Source: Sutcliffiella horikoshii DSM 8719 (GTDB taxonomy: Bacteria > Bacillota > Bacilli > Bacillales > Bacillaceae_I). Taken from it: a stretch of 64,000 nucleotides of DNA. The DNA is taken from assembly GCA_001648575.1 (NCBI GenBank), contig LQXN01000065.1, positions 1-64,000 of the forward strand. The letters are read 5' to 3'. Every line of letters starts with the position of its first letter. Within the stretch, counting starts at the first letter, position 1. The position numbers and the translations under genes are program-made. Below are positions 1 to 7,003 of the stretch, in pieces. The notes beneath the pieces were generated by a model that was given only the letters and a program-made list of their open reading frames with translations, was not told where the DNA came from and did no database searches.

Positions 1-88
1 TGAAAGATGATCAGGTAGATAGGTTCGAGGTGGAAGCATGGCGACATGTGGAGCTGACGAATACTAATCGATCGAGGACTTAACCACA
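1..88 (+). rRNA. 23S ribosomal RNA, 3' end (partial)
   Basis: The first ~88 bases match the conserved 3' terminus of Bacillus 23S rRNA (GACGAATACTAATCGATCGA followed by GGACTTAACC). The rest of the gene lies upstream of the window. It is followed after ~85 bases by a 5S gene, the usual 23S-5S order. No tRNA genes follow. The exact 3' end is approximate. Confidence 0.95.
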
Positions 89-173
89 ACATTTAGAGTA
101 GATGAACGATAGGAATTTCTTGATATGAACACATTATCTAGTTTTGAAGGAACAACCTTCAACTGAATAATTG

Positions 174-290
174 TCTGGTAGTGATGGCGAAGAGGCCACA
201 CCCGTTCCCATACCGAACACGGAAGTTAAGCTCTTCAGCGCCGATGGTAGTTGGGGGATCTCCCCCTGTGAGAGTAGGACGTTGCCAGGC
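174..290 (+). rRNA. rrf: 5S ribosomal RNA
   Basis: A ~117 nt stretch matches Bacillus 5S rRNA throughout. It contains CACACCCGTTCCCATACCGA, ACACGGAAGTTAAGCTCTTC and GTGAGAGTAGGACG, and complementary ends (CTGG ... CCAG) close helix I. Its ends were set by comparison with the remembered B. subtilis gene, so they may be off by a base or two. Confidence 0.96.
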
Positions 291-300
291 AAATCAAGGA

Positions 301-338
301 AAACCAGTGCTTATGAAAATAGGCGCTGGTTTTTTTGT
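301..338 (+). terminator. rRNA operon terminator
   Basis: ACCAGTGC and GCGCTGGT can pair around a short AU-rich loop and are followed by TTTTTTT. It lies ten bases after the 5S gene and probably ends the rRNA operon. Confidence 0.85.
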
Positions 339-389
339 GTTGTGTGGGAAGGTGGGGGTGGAGAGGAATGCGGGATGTCGGACGGTGTC

Positions 390-581
390 GAATAGCGGAT
401 ATATCGAAAAGTTAGCGGATAAAATGGAAAAGTCGCGGATATATCGGAAAGTTAGCGGATAAAACGGAAAAGTCGCGGATATATCGGAAAGTTAGCGGAT
501 AAAACAAAAAAGTCGCGGATATATCGAAAAGTTAGCGGATAAAACAAAAAAGTCGCGGATAAAACCGAAACTGCCCGGATC
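390..581. repeat. Phased 20-bp array 1 (core GCGGATAWAWC)
   Basis: GCGGAT starts at 395, 415, 435, 455, 475, 495, 515, 535 and 555, exactly every 20 bases, with a degenerate copy (CCGGAT) at 575. Two spacer types alternate at first (ATATATCGAAAAGTTA and AAAACGGAAAAGTC). A 20-base period is not a multiple of three, so the pattern is not codon-driven. The array fills the gap after the rRNA terminator. The same core word recurs at 44917-45006. Confidence 0.9.
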
Positions 582-628
582 CATAGCAAAGATCTAGTGC
601 TATTAATCCCATTGTCTGGACGATAAAG

Positions 629-735
629 CCCCATTTAATTAGAAATCTTCATCAAAAAAGCCTTCATCGGTGTTATGAAACCCTCGTTAAGTAGAAATCC
701 CCGCCAAGAAAGTCTTCATCGATATCACATGAATC
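629..735. repeat. Diverged direct repeat, ~52 bp period
   Basis: Two imperfect copies follow each other with a shift of ~52 bases. Each carries TAGAAATC, CAA..AAAG and CTTCATCG followed by an ATGAA block, and a third partial copy starts at ~733 (CCCCATTT). No reading frame or RNA family is recognised. The rest of 582-874 shows nothing else beyond a weak promoter-like TATACT at 820-825. Confidence 0.5.
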
Positions 736-874
736 CCCATTTGCCAAAAAACCAAAAATACTTCCCTTCAAAAGCTCTTCCTCACCAATTTCTCTCTAGA
801 TTTTCCAGTCTCAATCCTCTATACTAAATAAACTATACATAAAGCGTACGTTAAAAAGGGGGAAACCAAAATAC

Positions 875-1411
875 ATGAAACGTATTATGGTGATTGGGGC
901 GTCAGCAGGAGTAGGGAAATCCACGTTTGCCACCAGGCTTGGGAAGGCTCTAGACATAAAAGTGTTTCATCTTGATTCGTTCTTTTGGAAATCAGGCTGG
1001 GTGGAGGCGAGCATGGAGGAGTTCACGAATGCGCAACACCAAATGATAAAGAACAACAATTACTGGATCGTAGAAGGAAACTATACAGCTACTTTTGATA
1101 TAAGGGCTGAAAATGCGGATACGATTATTTATTTGGAGCTGCCGTTACGGGTTTGTTTGTATCGCGTGATAAAAAGATGGCTGACTAACCTTGGGAAAAG
1201 GCGTCCAGATCTTGGTGGAGAGTGTACCGAGAGGATGGAATGGAGTTTCCTCAAATTTATTATCACTACTTACCGGGCAAGGAAGAAAACGATGAAGAAG
1301 AGACTGGATTTCTACCAAGAGGACAAGCTGGTAGTAAGGTTGAAGGGGAAAAGAGCAATAGAATACTTTTTACAACAGATAGAAAGATCAAAGAGTAGCT
1401 CGGCTTCTTAA
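875..1411 (+). CDS. P-loop NTPase, topology-modulation / adenylate-kinase-like protein
   Basis: A 178-residue soluble protein. It has a Walker A motif GASAGVGKST at residues ~8-17 and an early HLDSFFWKSGW block typical of the small Bacillus P-loop proteins annotated as DNA topology modulation protein (FlaR-like). These resemble nucleotide kinases, and the true substrate is unknown. The start has an AAAAAGGGGG SD with good spacing. The gene stands alone between the array-rich region and the convergent sigY operon. The C-terminal codons overlap the 5' arm of the terminator hairpin. The family assignment is from motif and length only. Confidence 0.85.
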   Translation: MKRIMVIGASAGVGKSTFATRLGKALDIKVFHLDSFFWKSGWVEASMEEFTNAQHQMIKNNNYWIVEGNYTATFDIRAENADTIIYLELPLRVCLYRVIKRWLTNLGKRRPDLGGECTERMEWSFLKFIITTYRARKKTMKKRLDFYQEDKLVVRLKGKRAIEYFLQQIERSKSSSAS

Positions 1412-1437
1412 ATGAAGAACCGTGGCTACTCTTTTTT
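1392..1437 (+). terminator. Intrinsic terminator overlapping a stop codon
   Basis: AGAGTAGC..CGGCTTCT pairs with AGAA.CCG..GCTACTCT and is followed by TTTTTT. The 5' arm lies inside the last codons of the upstream P-loop gene. Confidence 0.8.
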
Positions 1438-1541
1438 AAGGGTGTTTTCGGAACTTAGTTGCTTTTACGCCAACCGTTATCGTGGCCACTTTCGTACTCT
1501 CTAACATGCACTTCTAATTCTCACTCGTATATTTTAATAGG

Positions 1542-2318
1542 TTAAAACTGTTCAAATCTTTTAAAGTTGAAGGTTGCCAATACTACAAAGAGTACAGAGA
1601 GGCAGATTGTGACTATAATGACGAGTAAACCATTTTCGGCTAGCTCGCCTTGCATAAGGATGGAGGTTGCGTGTTCACGAAGCTTTGCTGGGCTCCATTC
1701 CATGAATTTCGTGAAGAGTCCGGTTGCTACGGTCAGGATTGCAAGGAATGAGACGCTGACGCCTGCAATGCCTCCTGAGGTGCGGAGCAAGGTCCCTGTT
1801 AAGATGGTGACAGAGATAATCAACACGACCCATAAACTATAGACGCCAAGGCTTGCTAGCATGGTTTTCCAGTCTACTTTGTTGAATAGAAGGTTAGTAT
1901 AGTACCAGGTCAGTAAATAGCTCAGGAGCAGGGATGTTAGGGCAATGACGAGTTGAGCTGCCCATTTGCTTAGGATGTACTGCGCCGGTTGGACGGGCCG
2001 GGCCATGACGAGTGTCAGAGTGCCATTTTGGCGTTCAATGGAGATGGCACTCATGGTTGCTAGCACGAAAAGGAGTGTGGCAATCGTGCCGTACTGGCCA
2101 AGGGTGCCGGCAAGCACTTCTTCTCCCGATGGTATCGGGATTTCAATGACAGTCCCTTCCGGAAGGTTTCCTGCGGATTCGATGATTTGCGGCATATAGT
2201 AGCTTGTGATTGGCTGGGATATGCCGATGATCATAAGGACGATAGGCAGCCAGATCCATTTTCCGTTGCGCATGCTTTCTTGCATTTCTTTTATAAAGAG
2301 GGTTGTGAAATTCTTCAT
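1542..2318 (-). CDS. yxlG: ABC-2 type permease, SigY operon (YxlG)
   Basis: A 258-residue integral membrane protein with about six hydrophobic segments and an extracytoplasmic loop after the first. The MSAISIERQNGTL-type block is typical of ABC-2 permeases. Its start overlaps the ATPase gene by four bases, so the two are translationally coupled and probably form one exporter. It is the last gene of a six-gene set matching B. subtilis sigY-yxlC-yxlD-yxlE-yxlF-yxlG in order and size. The exported substrate is unknown. No clear terminator was seen in 1438-1541. Confidence 0.88.
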   Translation of the reverse strand: MKNFTTLFIKEMQESMRNGKWIWLPIVLMIIGISQPITSYYMPQIIESAGNLPEGTVIEIPIPSGEEVLAGTLGQYGTIATLLFVLATMSAISIERQNGTLTLVMARPVQPAQYILSKWAAQLVIALTSLLLSYLLTWYYTNLLFNKVDWKTMLASLGVYSLWVVLIISVTILTGTLLRTSGGIAGVSVSFLAILTVATGLFTKFMEWSPAKLREHATSILMQGELAENGLLVIIVTICLSVLFVVLATFNFKRFEQF

Positions 2319-3211
2319 TGGTTCATCACCTTCATATATGCGTCCTCTAGTGAATCTTGCACTTTTTCATAGTGTGAGAGAGTGAGTTGTTTTTCCAGCA
2401 GCTTCTTTACTATAGCGTTGCTTTGGAAATTTGTTTCGTTTACAAAAAGTGTGGCTGTTTGATTGTCAATATAGTCGATGGATTCTATGCTTGGGATGCC
2501 ATCTAATTGTCCTTTAAGCGACTCTTCTGTCTTGATTTTTACAGCAGAGGTTGTATGCTCGGACCTGAGTGAATCTAGGCTTCCGTCCCATTTGATCTCG
2601 CCGTTCTTAAGCATGATCACTGTATCGCAGACCTGCTCGGCATCGTGAAGGACATGGGTGGAAAAGAGAATAGTCATGCGGGTTTTTAGCTGGGTCAGGA
2701 TTTTCAGGACATCGCGTCTGCCGTCTGGGTCAAGGGCAGAGACTGGTTCATCTAAAATCAGTAATTCCGGATCGTGCAAAAGGGCTTGAGCCAGGCCAAG
2801 GCGCTGTTTCATACCGCCGGAGAAACCACCTATCCGTTTATTCTTTACTTCTGTCAGGCTGACGAACTCCAGAGTTTCTTCTATCTTGGCTTTGAGTTGG
2901 TCTTTAGTAAGGTGTGAGAGTTTGCCGGCGAATTGTAAATATTCTTTCGGTGTCATCCAGGCAAAAAAGGATGGATGTTGCGGCAGGAAGCCAATCTGGT
3001 GGCGGAAGTCCTTTTCTGTGCTACCTGCAAAACGGATTGTGCCTGATGTCGGGGTAAGCAGTCCGGCAAGCATCTGAAGGGAGGTCGTCTTCCCGGCGCC
3101 GTTAGGGCCAAGAAGCGCGACACAACTTCCTTTTTCTATTTGAAAAGAAATGCCTTTGACGGCTTGGTGCTGCTTGAATATTTTTGTTAAGTTGTTGATT
3201 TCAAGTAACAT
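2315..3211 (-). CDS. yxlF: ABC transporter ATP-binding protein, SigY operon (YxlF)
   Basis: A 298-residue ATPase with Walker A GPNGAGKTT (~residues 36-44), signature FSGGMKQRLGLAQAL and Walker B LLILDEP followed by a switch-region STHVL. The C-terminal ~80 residues are the extra domain common in drug or antibiotic exporter ATPases. I place the start at ATG 3211, because AAGGAG sits eight bases upstream; an in-frame GTG at 3220 would overlap that SD. It partners the permease encoded immediately downstream. By synteny it is YxlF of the sigY operon. Confidence 0.9.
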   Translation of the reverse strand: MLLEINNLTKIFKQHQAVKGISFQIEKGSCVALLGPNGAGKTTSLQMLAGLLTPTSGTIRFAGSTEKDFRHQIGFLPQHPSFFAWMTPKEYLQFAGKLSHLTKDQLKAKIEETLEFVSLTEVKNKRIGGFSGGMKQRLGLAQALLHDPELLILDEPVSALDPDGRRDVLKILTQLKTRMTILFSTHVLHDAEQVCDTVIMLKNGEIKWDGSLDSLRSEHTTSAVKIKTEESLKGQLDGIPSIESIDYIDNQTATLFVNETNFQSNAIVKKLLEKQLTLSHYEKVQDSLEDAYMKVMNQ

Positions 3212-3223
3212 TACGGTCACTCC

Positions 3224-3415
3224 TTAGTCGCTTTTTCGTCCGATGACAAAGTATAGAATCGGTCCGATTGTGGTGATGAAAAGAATGATGAGGGCCCAGA
3301 CCCATTTCGGTCCATTTGTATTTTCCTGCTTTACTAGGCTTATGAATGCTGCAATCACTAATATCAATTGCAAGACAATCAGTGGTGCGGCAAGTGACCA
3401 GTTGATGTTTTCCAT
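3224..3415 (-). CDS. yxlE: Small membrane protein with PLD nuclease N-terminal-like fold (YxlE)
   Basis: A 63-residue protein with two transmembrane segments (about residues 8-28 and 38-58) and the GPKWVWALIILF...GPILYFVIGRK pattern of the PLDc_N family. Its ATG overlaps the end of the preceding gene. In B. subtilis, YxlE with YxlC and YxlD is reported to act negatively on SigY. That role is carried over by position and size, not shown here. Confidence 0.85.
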   Translation of the reverse strand: MENINWSLAAPLIVLQLILVIAAFISLVKQENTNGPKWVWALIILFITTIGPILYFVIGRKSD

Positions 3416-3636
3416 TACATTCCTCTCCTTTTTTGCTTTTTCTTATGTGGATAGAACACGAATATCAGATAGAACATGGAAGGCAGCGGGAAGTGGACCA
3501 ATCCCCAGATCCCCCAGAACCAGGCATAGCTTCCTTTTTTCTTCGCATCAATGAATAACAGGATGCTTTGGGTCAGCAGCACAGGGACGAGCCATGGAAG
3601 AATGGTGTATAGTTGCTCCAGTTTTTCCGGCGTCAT
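3415..3636 (-). CDS. yxlD: Small membrane protein of the SigY operon (YxlD)
   Basis: A 73-residue protein with two hydrophobic helices (about 15-30 and 40-62) and a basic C-terminus (HKKKQKRR). It overlaps the preceding gene by four bases and the next by one. Order and size match B. subtilis yxlD, which belongs to the SigY control cluster. No motif indicates a biochemical activity. Confidence 0.82.
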   Translation of the reverse strand: MTPEKLEQLYTILPWLVPVLLTQSILLFIDAKKKGSYAWFWGIWGLVHFPLPSMFYLIFVFYPHKKKQKRRGM

Positions 3637-3968
3637 GATAGGATGCTTCCTTCCTGTTTGGCTTTGCTCTTTTGCAAGATATAAAAGATGATTGGAGCCA
3701 GGACAAGTGCGGACACTTGAATGATTAAAAAGATTTTAGGCGCCTGGAATATTACGGTGGTAAACACTGCTAAAAGGATGAGCGCGGTGATGACAAACAT
3801 GCCGAGCTCTTTTTGGAACGCTTTGCGTTTGGCAGCTTTGGCCAAATGGAGTTGTTCCTGCATTTGATGAGCTGTTGGGATAGGAGGTGACCCTAATTGA
3901 TCTAGTTGTTTCCAGTCCTGGTTGAGCCTAGTTAGAAGGTCTTTGTCTCTTTTATTTTGTTTATTCAT
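3633..3968 (-). CDS. yxlC: SigY-operon membrane protein, candidate anti-sigma factor (YxlC)
   Basis: A 111-residue protein with a charged cytoplasmic N-terminal half (~residues 1-50) and two C-terminal transmembrane helices. This layout is common for small anti-sigma factors. It starts eight bases inside the end of sigY, so its synthesis is coupled to the sigma factor. In B. subtilis the yxlC gene product negatively regulates SigY. Here the assignment rests on synteny and topology. Confidence 0.85.
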   Translation of the reverse strand: MNKQNKRDKDLLTRLNQDWKQLDQLGSPPIPTAHQMQEQLHLAKAAKRKAFQKELGMFVITALILLAVFTTVIFQAPKIFLIIQVSALVLAPIIFYILQKSKAKQEGSILS

Positions 3969-4500
3969 CTTGGTCCCACTCCTTTCTTAGCGTTTTTATT
4001 CCATTGTGGACCCTTGATTTAACCGTCCCTGTTCTGATGCCCAGCATCGTTCCGATTTCGTCATAGGTGTAGCCGTAATAGTGCCTCAGTAAGATCGGGG
4101 TTCTTGTTTCTGGTGGCAGCTGATTGAAATCCGAGAACGTGTCGCTCCACTCCATGCCGTTCGACTCAGAACGGAAGGTAAGCTGTCGGGACAGTACATG
4201 AAAGAGCCGGGTGGCCTTCTTTTTCTCGCGCTCTTTTTTCCGGATGGAGTCGATATAGAGCCTGGAGGCAATCGAGATCATCCAGGTGGAAAATTTCCCT
4301 TCTCCTTTGAAAGAAGTGAGGTTGGTGTAGCATTTCATCATCGTCTCCTGGGCCAGGTCCCTGCTTGTTTCTTCATTCAGTGTAAGTTTGAGCAAGTATT
4401 TATATAGGAAAGTATAGTGCTTCTGAAACAACTGCGTGAAGGCATCGTCGTCGCCTGTTATTGCTTCTTGTATAAGATAAATGTCTTCTTCCTGCTCCAA
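3961..4500 (-). CDS. sigY: ECF sigma factor SigY
   Basis: An extracytoplasmic-function sigma factor of 179 residues. Region 2 contains DAFTQLFQKHY and LTSFKGEGKFSTWMISIASR. Region 4 has LPPETRTPILLRHYYGYTYDEIG and TGTVKSRVHNGIKTLRKE. I use TTG 4500 (LEQEED...) as start. It has GGAAAGGAGG six bases upstream and gives the B. subtilis length. The longer ATG at 4551 lies at or upstream of the expected transcription start of the SigY promoter at 4554-4579. It heads the sigY-yxlCDEFG operon and probably transcribes itself. Confidence 0.92.
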   Translation of the reverse strand: MEQEEDIYLIQEAITGDDDAFTQLFQKHYTFLYKYLLKLTLNEETSRDLAQETMMKCYTNLTSFKGEGKFSTWMISIASRLYIDSIRKKEREKKKATRLFHVLSRQLTFRSESNGMEWSDTFSDFNQLPPETRTPILLRHYYGYTYDEIGTMLGIRTGTVKSRVHNGIKTLRKEWDQDE

Positions 4501-4553
4501 ATCGATGCCTCCTTTCCTTATGATATCGTGCCTTTTTGTCTGTTCAACCATAA

Positions 4554-4579
4554 GACGCCGTGAATTAATAAAGCGTTCA
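4554..4579 (-). promoter_or_regulatory. Autoregulatory SigY-type promoter
   Basis: Read on the minus strand, TGAACGC is followed after 15 bases by CGTC, matching the TGAACGC / CGTC elements known for the B. subtilis sigY promoter. It lies directly upstream of sigY and sets the transcript start near 4547. Confidence 0.75.
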
Positions 4580-4753
4580 TTTTAATTTAAATATTTTTTA
4601 GTGGGATCCATCTAACTTAACTTTCAATGTGACAAAAAGCTCTTTTCCCAAAGATTGTTGCTATTCGCATGTAAAAGATTGCATATAAACTCTTAAATTT
4701 GCAAGTGGCATTCCTAGCACAACAGAGAAAACAGCCCGACAATAAGTAATAAT

Positions 4754-4799
4754 ACGAATGATTAGAATATACGAAAACGCAACAAGGTATACGAAAACA
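4754..4799. repeat. Mini repeat TACGAAAAC, 20-bp step
   Basis: TACGAAAAC occurs at 4770 and 4790 (20 bases apart), with a weaker TACGAATG at 4754. The CGAAAACA word reappears at 50874 and 50895 (21 apart). It may be a short member of the phased-array class. Otherwise 4580-4810 holds no gene that I can support. Confidence 0.4.
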
Positions 4800-4810
4800 A
4801 CCAAACAAAA

Positions 4811-4842
4811 AAGAAAAACCCCCTCTTTAACAGAAGGGGTTC
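4811..4842 (-). terminator. Terminator of hsp20
   Basis: On the minus strand AACCCC pairs with GGGGGTT and is followed by TTTTCTTTTTT. It lies ~27 bases after the hsp20 stop. Confidence 0.7.
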
Positions 4843-4868
4843 TGGATGGAAAAAGCTTAACTTATATA

Positions 4869-5363
4869 TTATTCGACGTCGATGTTGAAATTCCTAGAGG
4901 GGTCTGACCCCTTTTCGCTTTTTTCTTTCCCCCTTCCACCTCTCACATAAATCTGCCGCTTGGTGTCGCTTGTGATGTGGCGGTGGAGTTGGATGAGGAG
5001 GAGGCCGTTTTCGTAGGTGGCGTCGACTTTGTCGTCGCGGACCGGGAATGGGAGTTCGAAGGTGCGTTGGAAGTCGCCTTGTGCGATTCCTTCTTCGATG
5101 AGTTCATATCCTTGGATGTTGAGGTTGATTTGGCCTTTTACTTCAAGTTGCTGGGGGCGAACGAAGAGTTGGACCTGCTCTGGATTAACCAGGCCAGGCA
5201 GGCACATGACGCATAACAACTCATTTTCTTTCTTATAGAGGTTGGTTTGGGTTTGCATGTTCTCAAAGTATGGCTCAAACCCGTTCCAGAATTCATCCCC
5301 AAAGAACTGATCCCACTGTTTGCGCCAGTCTCCCATATTTTTAAACTGATTAAAGGGCATCAT
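4869..5363 (-). CDS. Hsp20 / alpha-crystallin family small heat-shock protein
   Basis: A 164-residue protein. The N-terminal arm is rich in aromatic residues (WRKQWDQFFGDEFW). The alpha-crystallin domain covers roughly residues 45-140, with the family-typical NGLLLIQLHRH strand near its end. Family members hold unfolded proteins and form oligomers. The C-terminal tail is unusual: KGSDPS is encoded by a perfect REP-like palindrome (4898-4912) that also occurs in intergenic DNA of this window, so the tail appears to have been extended or altered by repeat insertion. It is a single-gene unit with its own terminator. Confidence 0.88.
   Translation of the reverse strand: MMPFNQFKNMGDWRKQWDQFFGDEFWNGFEPYFENMQTQTNLYKKENELLCVMCLPGLVNPEQVQLFVRPQQLEVKGQINLNIQGYELIEEGIAQGDFQRTFELPFPVRDDKVDATYENGLLLIQLHRHITSDTKRQIYVRGGRGKEKSEKGSDPSRNFNIDVE
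4898..4912. repeat. REP-like palindrome inside hsp20
   Basis: AGGGGTCTGACCCCT is a perfect inverted repeat about a single central base. It falls within the last ~20 codons of hsp20. Identical or near-identical palindromes lie at 6904, 6945, 24599, 41409 and 41444. Confidence 0.85.
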
Positions 5364-5516
5364 CGGCCATCACGCTTCCTTTCCTGCTTGCGTTCTCTTT
5401 GCCAATAGAATATGCAGAAGTGGGCGGGTAAGTGCCTAGGATCGAGCCTGACCGGGTAAGTTCGCTTCACATTTCTATGTCGAAAATCAATTAAGCACAA
5501 AAAGTAAAAAGCATGG

Positions 5517-5522
5517 TATATT
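5517..5522 (+). promoter_or_regulatory. Possible -10 box for leader peptide and MFS gene
   Basis: TATATT lies seven bases before an SD (GGAGGTG at 5530-5536), so a transcript from here would begin almost at the SD of the small ORF. The -35 is weak (TTAAGC about 20 bases upstream). Confidence 0.35.
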
Positions 5523-5543
5523 TTAAATCGGAGGTGTTTAAAC

Positions 5544-5606
5544 ATGTCAAAAAACTATACATGGATTTTAAACGAAAACACAGAGGGAACAAACATTAGC
5601 AAGTAA
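5544..5606 (+). CDS. Candidate 20-residue leader peptide upstream of MFS exporter
   Basis: ATG at 5544 has an excellent GGAGGTG SD and opens a 20-codon frame ending at TAA 5604-5606, reading MSKNYTWILN then ENTEGTNISK. The end of the frame (AGCAAGTAACGAC, 5598-5610) can pair with GTTGTTGCTTGCT (5627-5639), directly before the SD of the MFS gene. That layout suits translation-coupled attenuation of a drug exporter. Expression and function are inferred; the sequence shows only the SD, frame and hairpin. Confidence 0.5.
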   Translation: MSKNYTWILNENTEGTNISK

Positions 5607-5654
5607 CGACTGGCGTTTAAACCCGTGTTGTTGCTTGCTGGAAAGTAGGTAACA

Positions 5655-6902
5655 ATGAACACATTGGAAACAAAGCATGTGTATTACATCATGCATATGA
5701 TCATTTCGCTTGCGAGTTCGATTATGTTTACGACGTATGCGATCTATTATATCGAAGAATTGGGGCTGAATCCCCTTCAGTTAATTTTGATTGGAACGGC
5801 CATTGAATTGACCGTCATTATATTTGAAAGTGTAACGGGTGTCGTGGCAGACACCTACAGCAGAAGAATATCGATCATCATCGCGACATTCATCTTGGGG
5901 GCTGCCTTTATTTTTGAGGGGAGTATTCCTTATTTGACCGGAAGTACAGTAGTTGCAGGGGTGTTGTCTGCATTTGTCCTATTACTCATCGGCGAGTTTA
6001 TCCGTGGCATCGGGGAGACATTCCTCAGCGGTGCAGACCAGGCATGGCTGACAGATGAAGTGGGCGAAGGGAAGGTCGCTAAGATATTCGTCCGTACCAA
6101 TCAGCTGAGGCTTATCGCAAGCCTTGCAGGAATCATCATCAGTGTTGCCCTTGCAAGCATTGCATTGAATCTGCCCTTCATAGTGGGTGGGGTCCTTTAT
6201 ATTTTGCTCGGGATTTTCTTATGTGTATTCATGAAAGAAAAAAACTTCGAGAAGGTGGATGCGGCTAAGGAGAATCCTTGGAAGGCAATGTCCGCAACTT
6301 TTCTCTCCGGGGTTTCTTTTATAAAAAATAAACCAATACTTGTGATGCTGTTAGTGGTGACCGTATTTATGGGAGCGACCTCGGAAGGCTTCGATCGCCT
6401 TTGGGAGGCACATCTGCTGGAAGCCTTCACTTTTCCGAGCATTGGGCAGTTTGATGTGGTCGTTTGGTTCGGAATCATTCACTTCGTCGGTACATTAATC
6501 AGCATCGGTGCAATGGAAGGGTATCAGAAAAGGTTTGATGTGAACAAGCCAAAGGTAATCAGGTATAGTTTATTCTATTTCACAATCGCCCAAATCGTTT
6601 TCATGATTTTCTTTGCACTAACACCATATTTCTACTTATCCATCTTCTGTTTCTGGATGCTCGGCATCATCGGCTCCATCACGGCCCCGATGTACCAGGC
6701 ATGGCTGAACCAACAGCTTGAAAGCAAATCACGCGCCACCGTCCTATCCATCATGGGCCAGGGCAACGCGGTCGGCCAAGGACTAGGAGGCCCATTTGTA
6801 GGCGTCATCGCCACCAGATACTACATCAGAACCGCACTAGTACTAAGTGCGATCCTGCTGATACCAGCAGTGATTTTGTATGGTAAAGTTATAAAGAGGT
6901 GA
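5655..6902 (+). CDS. MFS transporter, DHA3-like (drug exporter type)
   Basis: A 415-residue membrane protein with about twelve hydrophobic segments. It carries the GVVADTYSRR loop between helices 2 and 3, the family motif A position. Overall it resembles DHA3-type exporters often annotated as macrolide or tetracycline efflux proteins. The substrate cannot be read from sequence. It follows a 20-codon ORF and a hairpin that may control its translation. A pair of REP-like palindromes begins two bases after its stop. Confidence 0.85.
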   Translation: MNTLETKHVYYIMHMIISLASSIMFTTYAIYYIEELGLNPLQLILIGTAIELTVIIFESVTGVVADTYSRRISIIIATFILGAAFIFEGSIPYLTGSTVVAGVLSAFVLLLIGEFIRGIGETFLSGADQAWLTDEVGEGKVAKIFVRTNQLRLIASLAGIIISVALASIALNLPFIVGGVLYILLGIFLCVFMKEKNFEKVDAAKENPWKAMSATFLSGVSFIKNKPILVMLLVVTVFMGATSEGFDRLWEAHLLEAFTFPSIGQFDVVVWFGIIHFVGTLISIGAMEGYQKRFDVNKPKVIRYSLFYFTIAQIVFMIFFALTPYFYLSIFCFWMLGIIGSITAPMYQAWLNQQLESKSRATVLSIMGQGNAVGQGLGGPFVGVIATRYYIRTALVLSAILLIPAVILYGKVIKR

Positions 6903-6903
6903 A

Positions 6904-6959
6904 GAGGGGTCTGACCCTCACTCCGTTAAAGCACTAAAACAAAAAGGGGTCTGACCCCT
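6904..6959. repeat. REP-like palindrome doublet
   Basis: GAGGGGTCTGACCCTC (6904-6919) and AGGGGTCTGACCCCT (6945-6959) flank a spacer TCACTCCGTTAAAGCACTAA. A reverse-complement version of the whole doublet, with a similar spacer, lies at 41409-41458. Confidence 0.85.
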
Positions 6960-7003
6960 CAAAAATAATATTATATCCATAACAACCAATAAGGGGATAT
7001 ATC

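Noticed and set aside
390-581. CRISPR array
   Set aside because: Repeats are 9-12 bp on a 20-21 bp pitch with no 25-40 bp unique spacers, and no cas genes are present. The same holds for the other seven arrays.
4617-4808. 63-codon cysteine-rich minus-strand frame between sigY and hsp20
   Set aside because: No SD, no family resemblance, and it runs through CGAAAAC mini repeats.
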